A DNA stretch of 6,759 nt from Candidatus Omnitrophota bacterium (GCA_020061685.1 JAGUXU010000142.1:1-6759), one strand, 5' to 3'; positions 1 through 5,433 are shown, counted from the first letter of the stretch. Translations and numbers: made by a program. The notes: a model not told the origin generated them from the letters alone.

Positions 1-552
1 GATGGGGAACGTGGCACCGTAGATCTCGGAAGAGACCCTTTCGTTGGGCCAGGTCACGGTCGCTTTTTCAAGGTCCGCTATATTTTTAATGGATTTATTC
101 CTGAGCAGGAGATCGATCTGGTCGGCGAGCAGGATGATCTGGGCCCCTACGGGTATCTCGGCCCGCTGCCTGCCTAAAGGATAGCCCCTGCCGTTATGCC
201 ACTCGTGGTGGTTCAGGACGTATTTGGCCGCCGTGGAAAGGTTCGGGATCTGGCTTGTTATCTCGGCCCCTATTATCGGATGCGACGCTATGACCGGGTC
301 TTTCTCTGGCATCTCTTCGAGAGACAGGTAGTGCATTATGTGGTTTGGCAGAGCGAGGTAGCCGATATCATGCAGGAGGGAGGCGTAAAAGATATTTTTT
401 CTCTCTTCCGGCAGGACCTTCTTAGCGAACTCGGAAGCAAAGATACCCACGCGCCATGAATGGTAGAGGTTCATATCCTCATTCATGACGTCAAGGACAT
501 AAGCTATGGCGGATACGAGTTCGTTTATTGTGCGGGTATTGTTGATTTCCAT
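1..552 (-). CDS. HD-GYP domain phosphodiesterase (5' part, C-terminus beyond window)
   Basis: Reading the minus strand from the ATG at 552-550 gives 184 uninterrupted residues up to the window edge. The protein carries the HD-GYP signature: H31, the HD pair H61-D62 in LLHDIGYL, H91 in SHPIIG, H115-H116-E117 in HHEWHNGRGYP with the GYP triplet at 123-125, and D144 in LLADQID. These are the usual metal ligands of the family, whose characterised members hydrolyse cyclic di-GMP to pGpG or GMP, or sometimes other cyclic dinucleotides. No receiver, PAS or membrane segment precedes the domain, which begins almost at residue 1, so this looks like a cytosolic single-domain enzyme unless more follows the edge. 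The usual lysine of HDIGK is Tyr65, a departure whose effect on activity is uncertain. There is no Shine-Dalgarno sequence, and a strong promoter ends only about ten bases before the ATG. Family assignment is firm; substrate and catalytic competence are inference. Confidence 0.9.
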   Translation of the reverse strand, partial: MEINNTRTINELVSAIAYVLDVMNEDMNLYHSWRVGIFASEFAKKVLPEERKNIFYASLLHDIGYLALPNHIMHYLSLEEMPEKDPVIASHPIIGAEITSQIPNLSTAAKYVLNHHEWHNGRGYPLGRQRAEIPVGAQIILLADQIDLLLRNKSIKNIADLEKATVTWPNERVSSEIYGATFPI

Positions 553-562
553 ATTTCATATA

Positions 563-590
563 AGTATACACATAAATTTTACGTTGTCAA
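563..590 (-). promoter_or_regulatory. Sigma70-type promoter for the HD-GYP gene, predicted near-leaderless
   Basis: On the minus strand a perfect -35 TTGACA (complement of 585-590) is followed after 16 bases by -10 TATACT (complement of 563-568). The predicted start of transcription is near 556, only about 4 bases before the ATG at 552, so there is no room for a ribosome binding site. The -35 box overlaps that of the divergent promoter for the gene at 621. Confidence 0.65.
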
Positions 591-613
591 CCCGTCTTAA
601 TTAGATGTATAAT
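584..613 (+). promoter_or_regulatory. Sigma70-type promoter for the RluA-family gene, predicted leaderless
   Basis: A -35 TTGTCA at 584-589 and a perfect -10 TATAAT at 608-613 are separated by 18 bases. Transcription should begin at about 620-621, which coincides with the ATG at 621. No purine-rich ribosome binding sequence lies between the -10 box and the ATG. The -35 hexamer occupies the same bases as the minus-strand TTGACA, because TTGTCAA read on the other strand is TTGACAA. Confidence 0.6.
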
Positions 614-620
614 TGACCCG

Positions 621-1247
621 ATGGGCGCGTTCGGCATAATCTACGAGGATGATTCTATATTGGTTGTCGATAAGCCGCCGGGGCTGCTTGTTATCCCGAC
701 GCCGAAGAATGAATCGCATACGCTGACGAATCTCCTGAACCGCGAGCTCGACGGCCGCAGCATCCAGGCCAACGCCCATCCGTGCCATCGCATCGACAGG
801 GAGACATCGGGGCTGATATTATACGCCAAGGGCAAGAAGGCCCAGCAGGTCATGATGGAAAAATTCAGGCGGCACGAGGTAAAGAAGACATATCTCGCGT
901 TCATCCACGGCCGGTTGAACAGGAATTCAGGCAGGATAGACCTGCCTATCGAGCATAAGAGGTCCGTCACCAAATATAAGGTCCTTGAACAAAGGCGCGA
1001 CTTCTGCGTCGTCGAGGTGGAACCGATGACCGGACGCACGAACCAGATAAGGATACATTTCAAGGCGATAGGTCATCCGTTGGTCGGGGAGAGAAAGTTC
1101 GCCTTCGCGAAGGATTACGGACTAAAATTCAGGCGGGCGGCGCTGCATTCCTGCAGGATAGAGTTCGCCCACCCCCTTACAAATAGATCGCTGGTCTTTA
1201 CCTCGCCGTTGCCGGATGATATGGAGAAATTTTTGGCGGCGAATTAA
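621..1247 (+). CDS. RluA-family RNA pseudouridine synthase
   Basis: The 208-residue product converts a specific uridine in RNA to pseudouridine, acting in the cytoplasm on rRNA or tRNA; which site cannot be told from sequence. Visible family motifs are VVDKPPGLLV (15-24), the catalytic loop HRIDRETSG (56-64) with the nucleophilic Asp59, YLAFIHG (91-97), TGRTNQIRIH (137-146, where most relatives have His in place of Asn141) and ALHSCRIEFAHP (174-185). There is no N-terminal S4 RNA-binding domain, so it resembles the short RluA/TruC-like members rather than RluC/RluD. No in-frame ATG or GTG lies closely upstream and a TATAAT box ends 7 bases before the ATG, so the start at 621 is the best choice and the mRNA is probably leaderless. 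The SYLF gene follows 14 bases later and is probably co-transcribed. Family certain; target unknown. Confidence 0.93.
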   Translation: MGAFGIIYEDDSILVVDKPPGLLVIPTPKNESHTLTNLLNRELDGRSIQANAHPCHRIDRETSGLILYAKGKKAQQVMMEKFRRHEVKKTYLAFIHGRLNRNSGRIDLPIEHKRSVTKYKVLEQRRDFCVVEVEPMTGRTNQIRIHFKAIGHPLVGERKFAFAKDYGLKFRRAALHSCRIEFAHPLTNRSLVFTSPLPDDMEKFLAAN

Positions 1248-1261
1248 AAAAGGAGGGCAGC

Positions 1262-1945
1262 ATGAAGAGGGTATTTGCTTTTCTGGTAGCCGGTCTGTTT
1301 TTGGCGTCGTTGTTATCGGCGAATTCTCAGGCCTATGCCGATAAGTGGGAAGATCTGGTCGTAGAGTCGTCGAAGGTCCTTGATGAGATGAATTCCATGC
1401 CGGAGACGGCTATCCCGAAAGACATGCTGAGGAAGTGCAAGGCGGTGGCCATATTCCCGTCGACGGTCTCCGGTGGTTTCATTTTCGGCGCGAAGTACGG
1501 GCAGGGTGTGATATTATACAAGAGCGGAAATAACTGGAGCGCTCCCGCGGTATTCAATATGGGGGGCGGCAGCTGGGGATTGCAGATAGGCGGACAGGCG
1601 ACCGATGTCATCCTCCTTATCATGAACGATAGGGGCGTTGACGGTCTTCTTCAGAGTAAATTGACCTTAGGCGGTGATGCCGCGGTATCGGGCGGCCCTG
1701 TAGGAAGGGATGCGCAGGCCAGCACAGACCTTCAGTTGAAAGGAGGCATATTCTCATATGCCAGATCAAGAGGGGCTTTTATCGGCGTAAAGTTAGAGGG
1801 CGCTGCGATATATCAGAATGAAGCAGGGAACAAGGCTCTTTACAAGAAAGACGTTACCGCCAAGGATATCCTTAAAGGCGGGAAGGTGAAACCGACAGCC
1901 GCAGGAGTCCAACTCATCGCGGACCTGAACAAATACGCTAAATAA
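1262..1945 (+). CDS. Secreted SYLF-domain (Ysc84 family) lipid-binding protein
   Basis: This 227-residue protein has a signal peptide: a KR start, a hydrophobic run at about residues 4-20, and a likely cleavage site after AYA (residue 26). The mature part matches the SYLF/Ysc84 domain: the AIP-KDMLRKCKAVAIFP block (about 50-66), GGFIFGAKYGQGV (71-83), the glycine-rich stretch before GLQIGGQATDVILLIMN (106-122), and GPVGRDAQASTDL (about 146-158). The domain is known for phosphoinositide and membrane lipid binding in eukaryotes. Bacterial members are exported proteins of poorly known role, presumably in the periplasm. A strong Shine-Dalgarno AGGAGG at 1251-1256 lies 5 bases before the ATG, in contrast to the gene upstream, which has none; this fits translation as the second gene of an operon. 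It ends 12 bases before the stop of the convergent secretin-like gene. Family assignment is confident; function is not. Confidence 0.9.
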   Translation: MKRVFAFLVAGLFLASLLSANSQAYADKWEDLVVESSKVLDEMNSMPETAIPKDMLRKCKAVAIFPSTVSGGFIFGAKYGQGVILYKSGNNWSAPAVFNMGGGSWGLQIGGQATDVILLIMNDRGVDGLLQSKLTLGGDAAVSGGPVGRDAQASTDLQLKGGIFSYARSRGAFIGVKLEGAAIYQNEAGNKALYKKDVTAKDILKGGKVKPTAAGVQLIADLNKYAK

Positions 1946-1957
1946 ATAGAAGAACGG

Positions 1958-2542
1958 CTAACGGATATGCGGCGTTAGGATGATCTTAAGGTCGCCCTGA
2001 GAAGCCGAGTGGAAGAAATATTTATCGAATTCGGCGTCTTTCTGGAGCCCTCCGATCTCGATCGATTGGCCGTCGTGCGCGATAACGGTCGTGCTTAAGG
2101 TCTTTATGTCAACGACGCCGTGTTTTTTATCGGCCATGAAGCTGATCTGAGGCGTGAGGGTCACTTCGATCATGTCGTCCATATAGCCGACTATCTTTGG
2201 CGTGACCTGAAGTTTAGTGCCTATTTCTTTGATGGTCACGTCGGCCTCGATGTATCCGCTGTCCCGCAGGAACGTTATGTAATAATTTACGTAGGGTACT
2301 TTTTCCCCGACGAATATGCTCGCGGAACGGCCGTCCGATACGAGGATGAACTGCTTAGTGTATTGGGAATGTTTCGTATCGCGCCAGTCCGCCGAGAGGA
2401 CGCCTTTTTGGGTCTGGCCGTATTCCTTGAACTCGACGTCGATACGGATATTTCTCGGCTTTACCGCTTCTTCGCTGTGCGCCGCCGGGACAAAGGTGCT
2501 CAACAATGCCGCTATCAGTATGAACTTATTTAAGGCAATCAC
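1958..2542 (-). CDS. Exported stand-alone secretin-core-like protein (GspD/PilQ family C-domain fragment)
   Basis: The 194-residue product starts at GTG (2542-2540) behind a good ribosome binding site; an ATG five bases upstream reads ATG CCG TGA and is closed. A signal peptide is visible (about residues 5-20 hydrophobic, cleavage probably after AHS, residue 23). Blocks in order match the type II/III secretion and type IV pilus secretin domain: SASIFVGEKVPYV (73-85), IGTKLQVTPKI (107-117), DDMIEVTLTPQIS (122-134), STTVIAHDGQSIEIGGL (150-166) and GDLKIILTPHI (183-193). Full secretins have several hundred residues, with N0-N3 ring domains and a PxLGDIPxxGxLF segment after the GGL. Here there is only about 50 residues of other sequence before the core, and the GDIP-type segment is replaced by a short KDAEFDKYFF stretch. 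It may be periplasmic and unable to form a channel on its own. No other secretion or pilus gene is in the window. Homology is good; role is unknown. Confidence 0.8.
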   Translation of the reverse strand: MIALNKFILIAALLSTFVPAAHSEEAVKPRNIRIDVEFKEYGQTQKGVLSADWRDTKHSQYTKQFILVSDGRSASIFVGEKVPYVNYYITFLRDSGYIEADVTIKEIGTKLQVTPKIVGYMDDMIEVTLTPQISFMADKKHGVVDIKTLSTTVIAHDGQSIEIGGLQKDAEFDKYFFHSASQGDLKIILTPHIR

Positions 2543-2550
2543 GGCATCCG

Positions 2551-2557
2551 CTCCTTT
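2551..2557 (-). promoter_or_regulatory. Ribosome binding site fixing the GTG start of the secretin-like gene
   Basis: The minus strand reads AAAGGAG (complement of 2551-2557), 8 bases before the GTG at 2542. This supports GTG as the true start and gives a complete signal peptide. Confidence 0.7.
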
Positions 2558-2564
2558 CTTATAT

Positions 2565-2573
2565 ATTATATCA
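2565..2573 (-). promoter_or_regulatory. Extended -10 promoter for the secretin-like gene
   Basis: The minus strand contains TGATATAAT (complement of 2565-2573), a consensus extended -10 element (TGn + TATAAT). Its -35 position (around 2588-2593, CGTCTT) is poor, which the extended -10 could offset. Transcription would start near 2558 and give a short leader carrying the AAAGGAG site. An alternative reading is TTGCGT (2584-2589) with 18 bases to TATATA (2560-2565). Confidence 0.45.
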
Positions 2574-2578
2574 TATTA

Positions 2579-2607
2579 TTGCCACGCAAGACGATTCTTG
2601 CTATAAT
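2579..2607 (+). promoter_or_regulatory. Sigma70-type promoter for the yjbQ operon, predicted near-leaderless
   Basis: A -35 TTGCCA at 2579-2584 and a perfect -10 TATAAT at 2602-2607 are separated by the ideal 17 bases. The predicted transcription start is about 2614, three bases before the ATG at 2617, and the bases between (TATCCCAGC) contain no Shine-Dalgarno sequence. Confidence 0.65.
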
Positions 2608-2616
2608 TATCCCAGC

Positions 2617-3033
2617 ATGAAGTCCCATACCGAATACCTTGTCTTTAATACCAAGGACAAGCATGAGTTAATAAACATCACCCCGCAGGTAGAGGCGGCG
2701 CTTGCTAAGAGCGGGGTAAAGGAAGGACTGTGTCTCGTCAACGCGATGCACATCACCTCAAGCGTATTTATAAACGATGACGAGGAAGGCCTCCATCAGG
2801 ATTTTCTTCACTGGCTCGAGGGGTTGGCGCCCTACGACGTGAAGAAATATAAACATAACCTTACGGGTGAGGACAACGCCGACGCCCACTTAAAGAGGAC
2901 TATCATGGGAAGGGAAGTCGTTGTCGCTATCACTAAAGGGAAATTGGACTTCGGGCCGTGGGAACAGATATTCTACGGCGAGTTCGACGGCCGGAGGCGC
3001 AAACGGGTGCTGGTAAAGATCATAGGAGAATAA
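2617..3033 (+). CDS. yjbQ: YjbQ/UPF0047 family protein
   Basis: The 138 residues match the YjbQ (UPF0047) family over their whole length, which is the family's usual size. Conserved blocks are VNAMHITSSVFIND (41-54, His45), YKHNLTGEDNADAHLKR (78-94, with His80, Asn87 and His91) and FGPWEQIFYGEFDGRRRKR (112-130), corresponding to the family's LGTWQ-I-EfDGpR-R ending. Family members are small trimeric cytoplasmic proteins with a metal-site-like cluster of conserved residues; E. coli YjbQ shows a weak thiamine-phosphate-synthase-like activity, but the physiological reaction is not settled. It is first in a tight plus-strand run and is followed 10 bases later by a radical SAM gene, so both are probably transcribed together from the promoter at 2579-2607. 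The start lacks a ribosome binding site, in keeping with a nearly leaderless mRNA. Family secure, function unknown. Confidence 0.92.
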   Translation: MKSHTEYLVFNTKDKHELINITPQVEAALAKSGVKEGLCLVNAMHITSSVFINDDEEGLHQDFLHWLEGLAPYDVKKYKHNLTGEDNADAHLKRTIMGREVVVAITKGKLDFGPWEQIFYGEFDGRRRKRVLVKIIGE

Positions 3034-3043
3034 AACAGGGCAC

Positions 3044-4042
3044 ATGAGCGATAAATTATATTTTCAATGGCACATCACCAACGCGTGTAACTTCAGGTGC
3101 CGCCACTGCTATCAGGATGATTTTACAAAAGATTCCGAACTCGGCCTCGCCGATCTGATAAAGGTGTATAATAACGTCGCCTCGAGCGCCGGCGGCAAGA
3201 AGATCTCGGTAAACCTTACCGGCGGCGAACCTTTCCTGAAGGCGGACTTCTTTGAACTCCTGACTTATCTGGACAGGCACGAGAATACGGAAGAGCTCGC
3301 CGTCATCACGAACGGCAGCCTGATAAACGAAGGGCTGCTGAAAAAGCTCGGGGCCGCCAGAAAATTAAAGCAGATCAAGGTATCCTTGGACGGCGCCACC
3401 GAAAGGACCAATGATTCGATAAGGAGGCCGGGTTCTTTCAGGGCGGTCGTTGAAAACATCAATCTTATGCAGGAGAAAACGGACTTCGAGATAGTGGTAA
3501 TGCTGACAGTGATGAGGTCCAATAGCTATGAACTGCCCGCGTTATTCCAATTGTGCCGCGACCTCAAAGTGGACGGAGTGATAATAGAGCGATTTATACC
3601 TTTGGGGCAGAGCCGCGATTTAAAGGCGGAAGTCATCGGTAAGGAAGAGTGGAGGAGGGTAGTCAAGGATATCTTTGAGTTTCTGGAGTTATGGCAGGAA
3701 GATAATGATGTACTTCCGTGCAAGGCGTTCTGGATAAAATTCAGGGATGACGATACCGAACTTTTAGGGGCCGAGTGTAATCTGGGTGAGGACAGCTTTG
3801 CCATCCTGCCCAACGCCGACCTGTTGCCCTGCCGCAGATTCGATCTAAAGATAGGCAATCTTCTTAAGGAAGACTTTTCGGATATCGTAAAGAAAAGCGG
3901 CATCCTTAAGGATGCCACAGATAAGACCAAGTTGAAAGGAAGATGCGGAAGTTGCCATTTTGAGAATTGCCGGGGCTGCCGCGCCCTGGCGTATGCCCTC
4001 GGCAAGGATTATCTGGCCGAGGATGAATTATGCTGGATTTAG
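3044..4042 (+). CDS. Radical SAM / SPASM domain enzyme
   Basis: The 332-residue protein opens with the [4Fe-4S]-AdoMet site C15-x3-C19-x2-C22 (TNACNFRCRHCYQ), followed by the SAM-binding TGGEPF at about residues 59-64, VITNGS and KVSLDGA. The C-terminus is a SPASM domain that holds auxiliary iron-sulphur clusters: C245, C263, then C301-x2-C304-x4-C309-x2-C312 and C330, with the tail CRALAYALGKDYLAEDELC typical of the AhbD/NirJ-like and peptide-maturase members. Such enzymes perform radical chemistry on peptides, haem precursors or other cofactors, in the cytoplasm under low oxygen. No haem pathway gene and no Cys-rich or RiPP precursor gene lies beside it, so the substrate cannot be inferred; neighbours are yjbQ (10 bases upstream, no clear Shine-Dalgarno) and an FmdB-type zinc ribbon gene. 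The superfamily is certain; the subfamily is open. Confidence 0.93.
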   Translation: MSDKLYFQWHITNACNFRCRHCYQDDFTKDSELGLADLIKVYNNVASSAGGKKISVNLTGGEPFLKADFFELLTYLDRHENTEELAVITNGSLINEGLLKKLGAARKLKQIKVSLDGATERTNDSIRRPGSFRAVVENINLMQEKTDFEIVVMLTVMRSNSYELPALFQLCRDLKVDGVIIERFIPLGQSRDLKAEVIGKEEWRRVVKDIFEFLELWQEDNDVLPCKAFWIKFRDDDTELLGAECNLGEDSFAILPNADLLPCRRFDLKIGNLLKEDFSDIVKKSGILKDATDKTKLKGRCGSCHFENCRGCRALAYALGKDYLAEDELCWI

Positions 4043-4048
4043 AAGCAT

Positions 4049-4101
4049 GTCATTGCGAGCAATCTAAGGTGTTTAGATTGCTTCGCTACGCTCGCAATGA
4101 C
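4049..4101 (+). repeat. REP-like palindromic element (CATTGCGAGC...GCTCGCAATG type)
   Basis: Perfect 12-base arms GTCATTGCGAGC (4049-4060) and GCTCGCAATGAC (4090-4101) enclose an inner inverted pair AATCTAA (4061-4067) / TTAGATT (4073-4079). The right side has an extra GCTTCGCTAC (4080-4089) with no partner on the left, so the folded RNA has a 10-base bulge. A symmetric ancestor would carry GTAGCGAAGC between GAGC and AATC on the left; loss between short AGC repeats would explain the present form. Closely similar palindromes are common dispersed elements in many bacterial genomes and, translated, often yield CHCE...LLRYARND, as here. The element lies between the radical SAM stop (4042) and the FmdB-type gene, inside a probable operon, and may act in mRNA processing or stability. 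Only one copy is present in this window. Confidence 0.75.
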
Positions 4102-4103
4102 AA

Positions 4104-4109
4104 AAGGAG
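4104..4109 (+). promoter_or_regulatory. Ribosome binding site that sets the FmdB-type start
   Basis: AAGGAG at 4104-4109 lies 4 bases before the ATG at 4114 and 3 bases after the hairpin repeat. It rules out the earlier in-frame ATG at 4030, which would translate the repeat and the end of the radical SAM gene. Confidence 0.7.
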
Positions 4110-4113
4110 ATAT

Positions 4114-4362
4114 ATGCCTACTTATGATTATGAATGCCAGAAATGCAAACATAAATTTGAGTTCTTCCAATCTATGACGGCAAAGCACCTTGACAAATGC
4201 CCTGAATGCGGCGGGAAGGTCAAGAGGTTGATAGGGGGCGGCGCCGGCATAATATTCAAGGGTTCGGGTTTTTACGCCACTGATTATAAAAAATCCGCGG
4301 CCAAACCCTGCGAGAAAGCGGATTCAAGTTGTCCGGCAAGTTGCAAACATAAGCATAAATAA
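4114..4362 (+). CDS. FmdB-type zinc ribbon protein
   Basis: From the ATG at 4114 the product has 82 residues: MPTYDYECQKC with a CxxC zinc knuckle (C8, C11), a second CPEC knuckle (C29, C32), then the GGGAGIIFKGSGFYATDY block. All are typical of the FmdB/CxxC zinc ribbon family (usually 70-110 residues). The family is named after a putative regulator of formamidase or amidase operons, but the role of most members is unknown. The tail, residues 60-82, is rich in Lys and Cys (PCEKADSSCPASCKHKHK) with three further cysteines, and ends in a His/Lys run that could bind metal; such variable Cys tails occur in the family. The longer reading from 4030 is rejected because its first 28 residues encode the repeat. 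The dehydrogenase start lies 12 bases beyond the stop. Confident family call, function not assignable. Confidence 0.9.
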   Translation: MPTYDYECQKCKHKFEFFQSMTAKHLDKCPECGGKVKRLIGGGAGIIFKGSGFYATDYKKSAAKPCEKADSSCPASCKHKHK

Positions 4363-4374
4363 AGGCAAGTCCAT

Positions 4375-5409
4375 ATGCGCGTCGCCATGTATTACAGCAA
4401 CAAAGATGTGCGCCTTGAGGAGATGCCGAAGCCCCGTATCGGGGCCGGTGAGCTTCTGGTGCGCGTCATGGCGAGCGGAATATGCGGAAGCGATGTAATG
4501 GAATGGTACCGCCTCAACAAGGTCCCGCTTGTCCTCGGCCATGAGATAGCCGGAGTCGTCGAAGAGGCCGGCGACGGCGTAAAAAAATACAAAAAAAGCG
4601 ACCGCATCGCCGCCTCGCACCACGTCCCCTGCGGGAAATGCCACTATTGTTTAACCGGCCACCAGACGGTCTGCGATACCCTGCGGAAGACAAATTTCGA
4701 CCCGGGCGGTTTTGCCGAATTTATACGTATCCCGGGGATAAATATCGAACAGGGAGGTGTTTACGGCCTGCCTGACGAAGTATCTTTTGAAGAGGCGACA
4801 TTCATCGAACCCCTTGCCTGTGCGCTGCGCGGCCAAAGGGCAGCCGGTATAAAAGAGGGCCAGACGGTACTGGTGATAGGAAGCGGGATCTCGGGCCTGC
4901 TCCATATACAGCTGGCGCGCATTAAAGGCGCAAGGCGCATTATAGCGACCGACATATCCAAATACCGTATTGAAGCGGCAAAAAGATTCGGCGCGGACTT
5001 TAGCTTTGACGCGAGAGAATACACGGCTCAAAAGTTAAAAGATCTTAATGGCGGTTTAGCGGCTGACGCCGTGATACTATGTGCCGGGGCAAAGTCCGCG
5101 GTAGAGCAGGCGCTGCAATCGGTTGAGCGCGGCGGGACAGTCCTTTTCTTCTCTGCCGCCGAGAAGGGCCTTCCTGTTCCTTCGAATATAAACGATATCT
5201 TCTGGCGCAACGAGGTCACGCTTACGAGTTCTTACGCGGCCACACCCGCCGAACACCTTGAATCTTTGGAGGTTATCCGCGCCCGCAGGATAAACGTGAA
5301 GGATATGATAACCCACAGGTTCGGGCTCTCGAAGATGCAGGAAGGCTTTGGGCTTGTCGCCGGAGCCGGGGATTCGATAAAAGTCATAATTGAACCGCAG
5401 AATAAGTAG
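4375..5409 (+). CDS. Zinc-dependent medium-chain alcohol/polyol dehydrogenase (sorbitol/threonine dehydrogenase-like)
   Basis: The 344-residue protein is a full-length medium-chain dehydrogenase. Catalytic zinc ligands are C37 (GICGSD), H56-E57 (GHEIAG) and probably E145 (FIEPLAC); the structural zinc site is C86-x2-C89-x2-C92-x7-C100. The Rossmann fold shows GSGISG (169-174) and an acidic Asp193 at the end of the second strand, indicating preference for NAD over NADP. Members oxidise secondary alcohols of polyols, sugars or L-threonine in the cytoplasm; the exact substrate cannot be read from the sequence. It lies 12 bases after the FmdB-type gene, with a weak AAAGG 9 bases before the ATG overlapping that gene's stop codon, so translational coupling is plausible. 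The next gene, an LsrF-type aldolase, has its own promoter, but the two could serve one sugar pathway. High confidence for the superfamily. Confidence 0.93.
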   Translation: MRVAMYYSNKDVRLEEMPKPRIGAGELLVRVMASGICGSDVMEWYRLNKVPLVLGHEIAGVVEEAGDGVKKYKKSDRIAASHHVPCGKCHYCLTGHQTVCDTLRKTNFDPGGFAEFIRIPGINIEQGGVYGLPDEVSFEEATFIEPLACALRGQRAAGIKEGQTVLVIGSGISGLLHIQLARIKGARRIIATDISKYRIEAAKRFGADFSFDAREYTAQKLKDLNGGLAADAVILCAGAKSAVEQALQSVERGGTVLFFSAAEKGLPVPSNINDIFWRNEVTLTSSYAATPAEHLESLEVIRARRINVKDMITHRFGLSKMQEGFGLVAGAGDSIKVIIEPQNK

Positions 5410-5433
5410 TATAATCCTTTTATTGGTATGGGC

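Noticed and set aside
196..459. Open frame of 87 codons on the plus strand inside the HD-GYP region
   Set aside because: It is antisense to a clear HD-GYP coding sequence, has no recognisable motifs and no ribosome binding site; a shadow frame.
1862..1873. 12-base palindrome AAGGATATCCTT in the SYLF gene
   Set aside because: A palindrome this short is not surprising by chance and lies in conserved-looking coding sequence with no second copy.
1958..1978. Possible terminator hairpin CTAACG...CGTTAG between the convergent SYLF and secretin-like genes
   Set aside because: The stem is only 6 bp with a 9-base loop, contains the last codons of the minus gene, and has only a broken T-rich run (TTCTTCTATTTATTT) after it on the minus strand; too weak to call.
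2120..2606. Two overlapping plus-strand frames opposite the secretin-like gene
   Set aside because: Both are antisense to a gene with signal peptide, ribosome site and secretin motifs, and their translations show no domain features.
4030..4113. N-terminal extension of the FmdB-type gene from an earlier in-frame ATG
   Set aside because: It overlaps the end of the radical SAM gene and translates the REP-like repeat (CHCEQSKVFRLLRYARND); the family's MPTYDYEC start with a ribosome site lies at 4114.
5410..5415. TATAAT directly after the dehydrogenase stop codon
   Set aside because: The nearest -35-like hexamer (TTGAAC at 5390-5395) is only 14 bases away; the promoter at 5434-5461 is much better placed for the aldolase gene.
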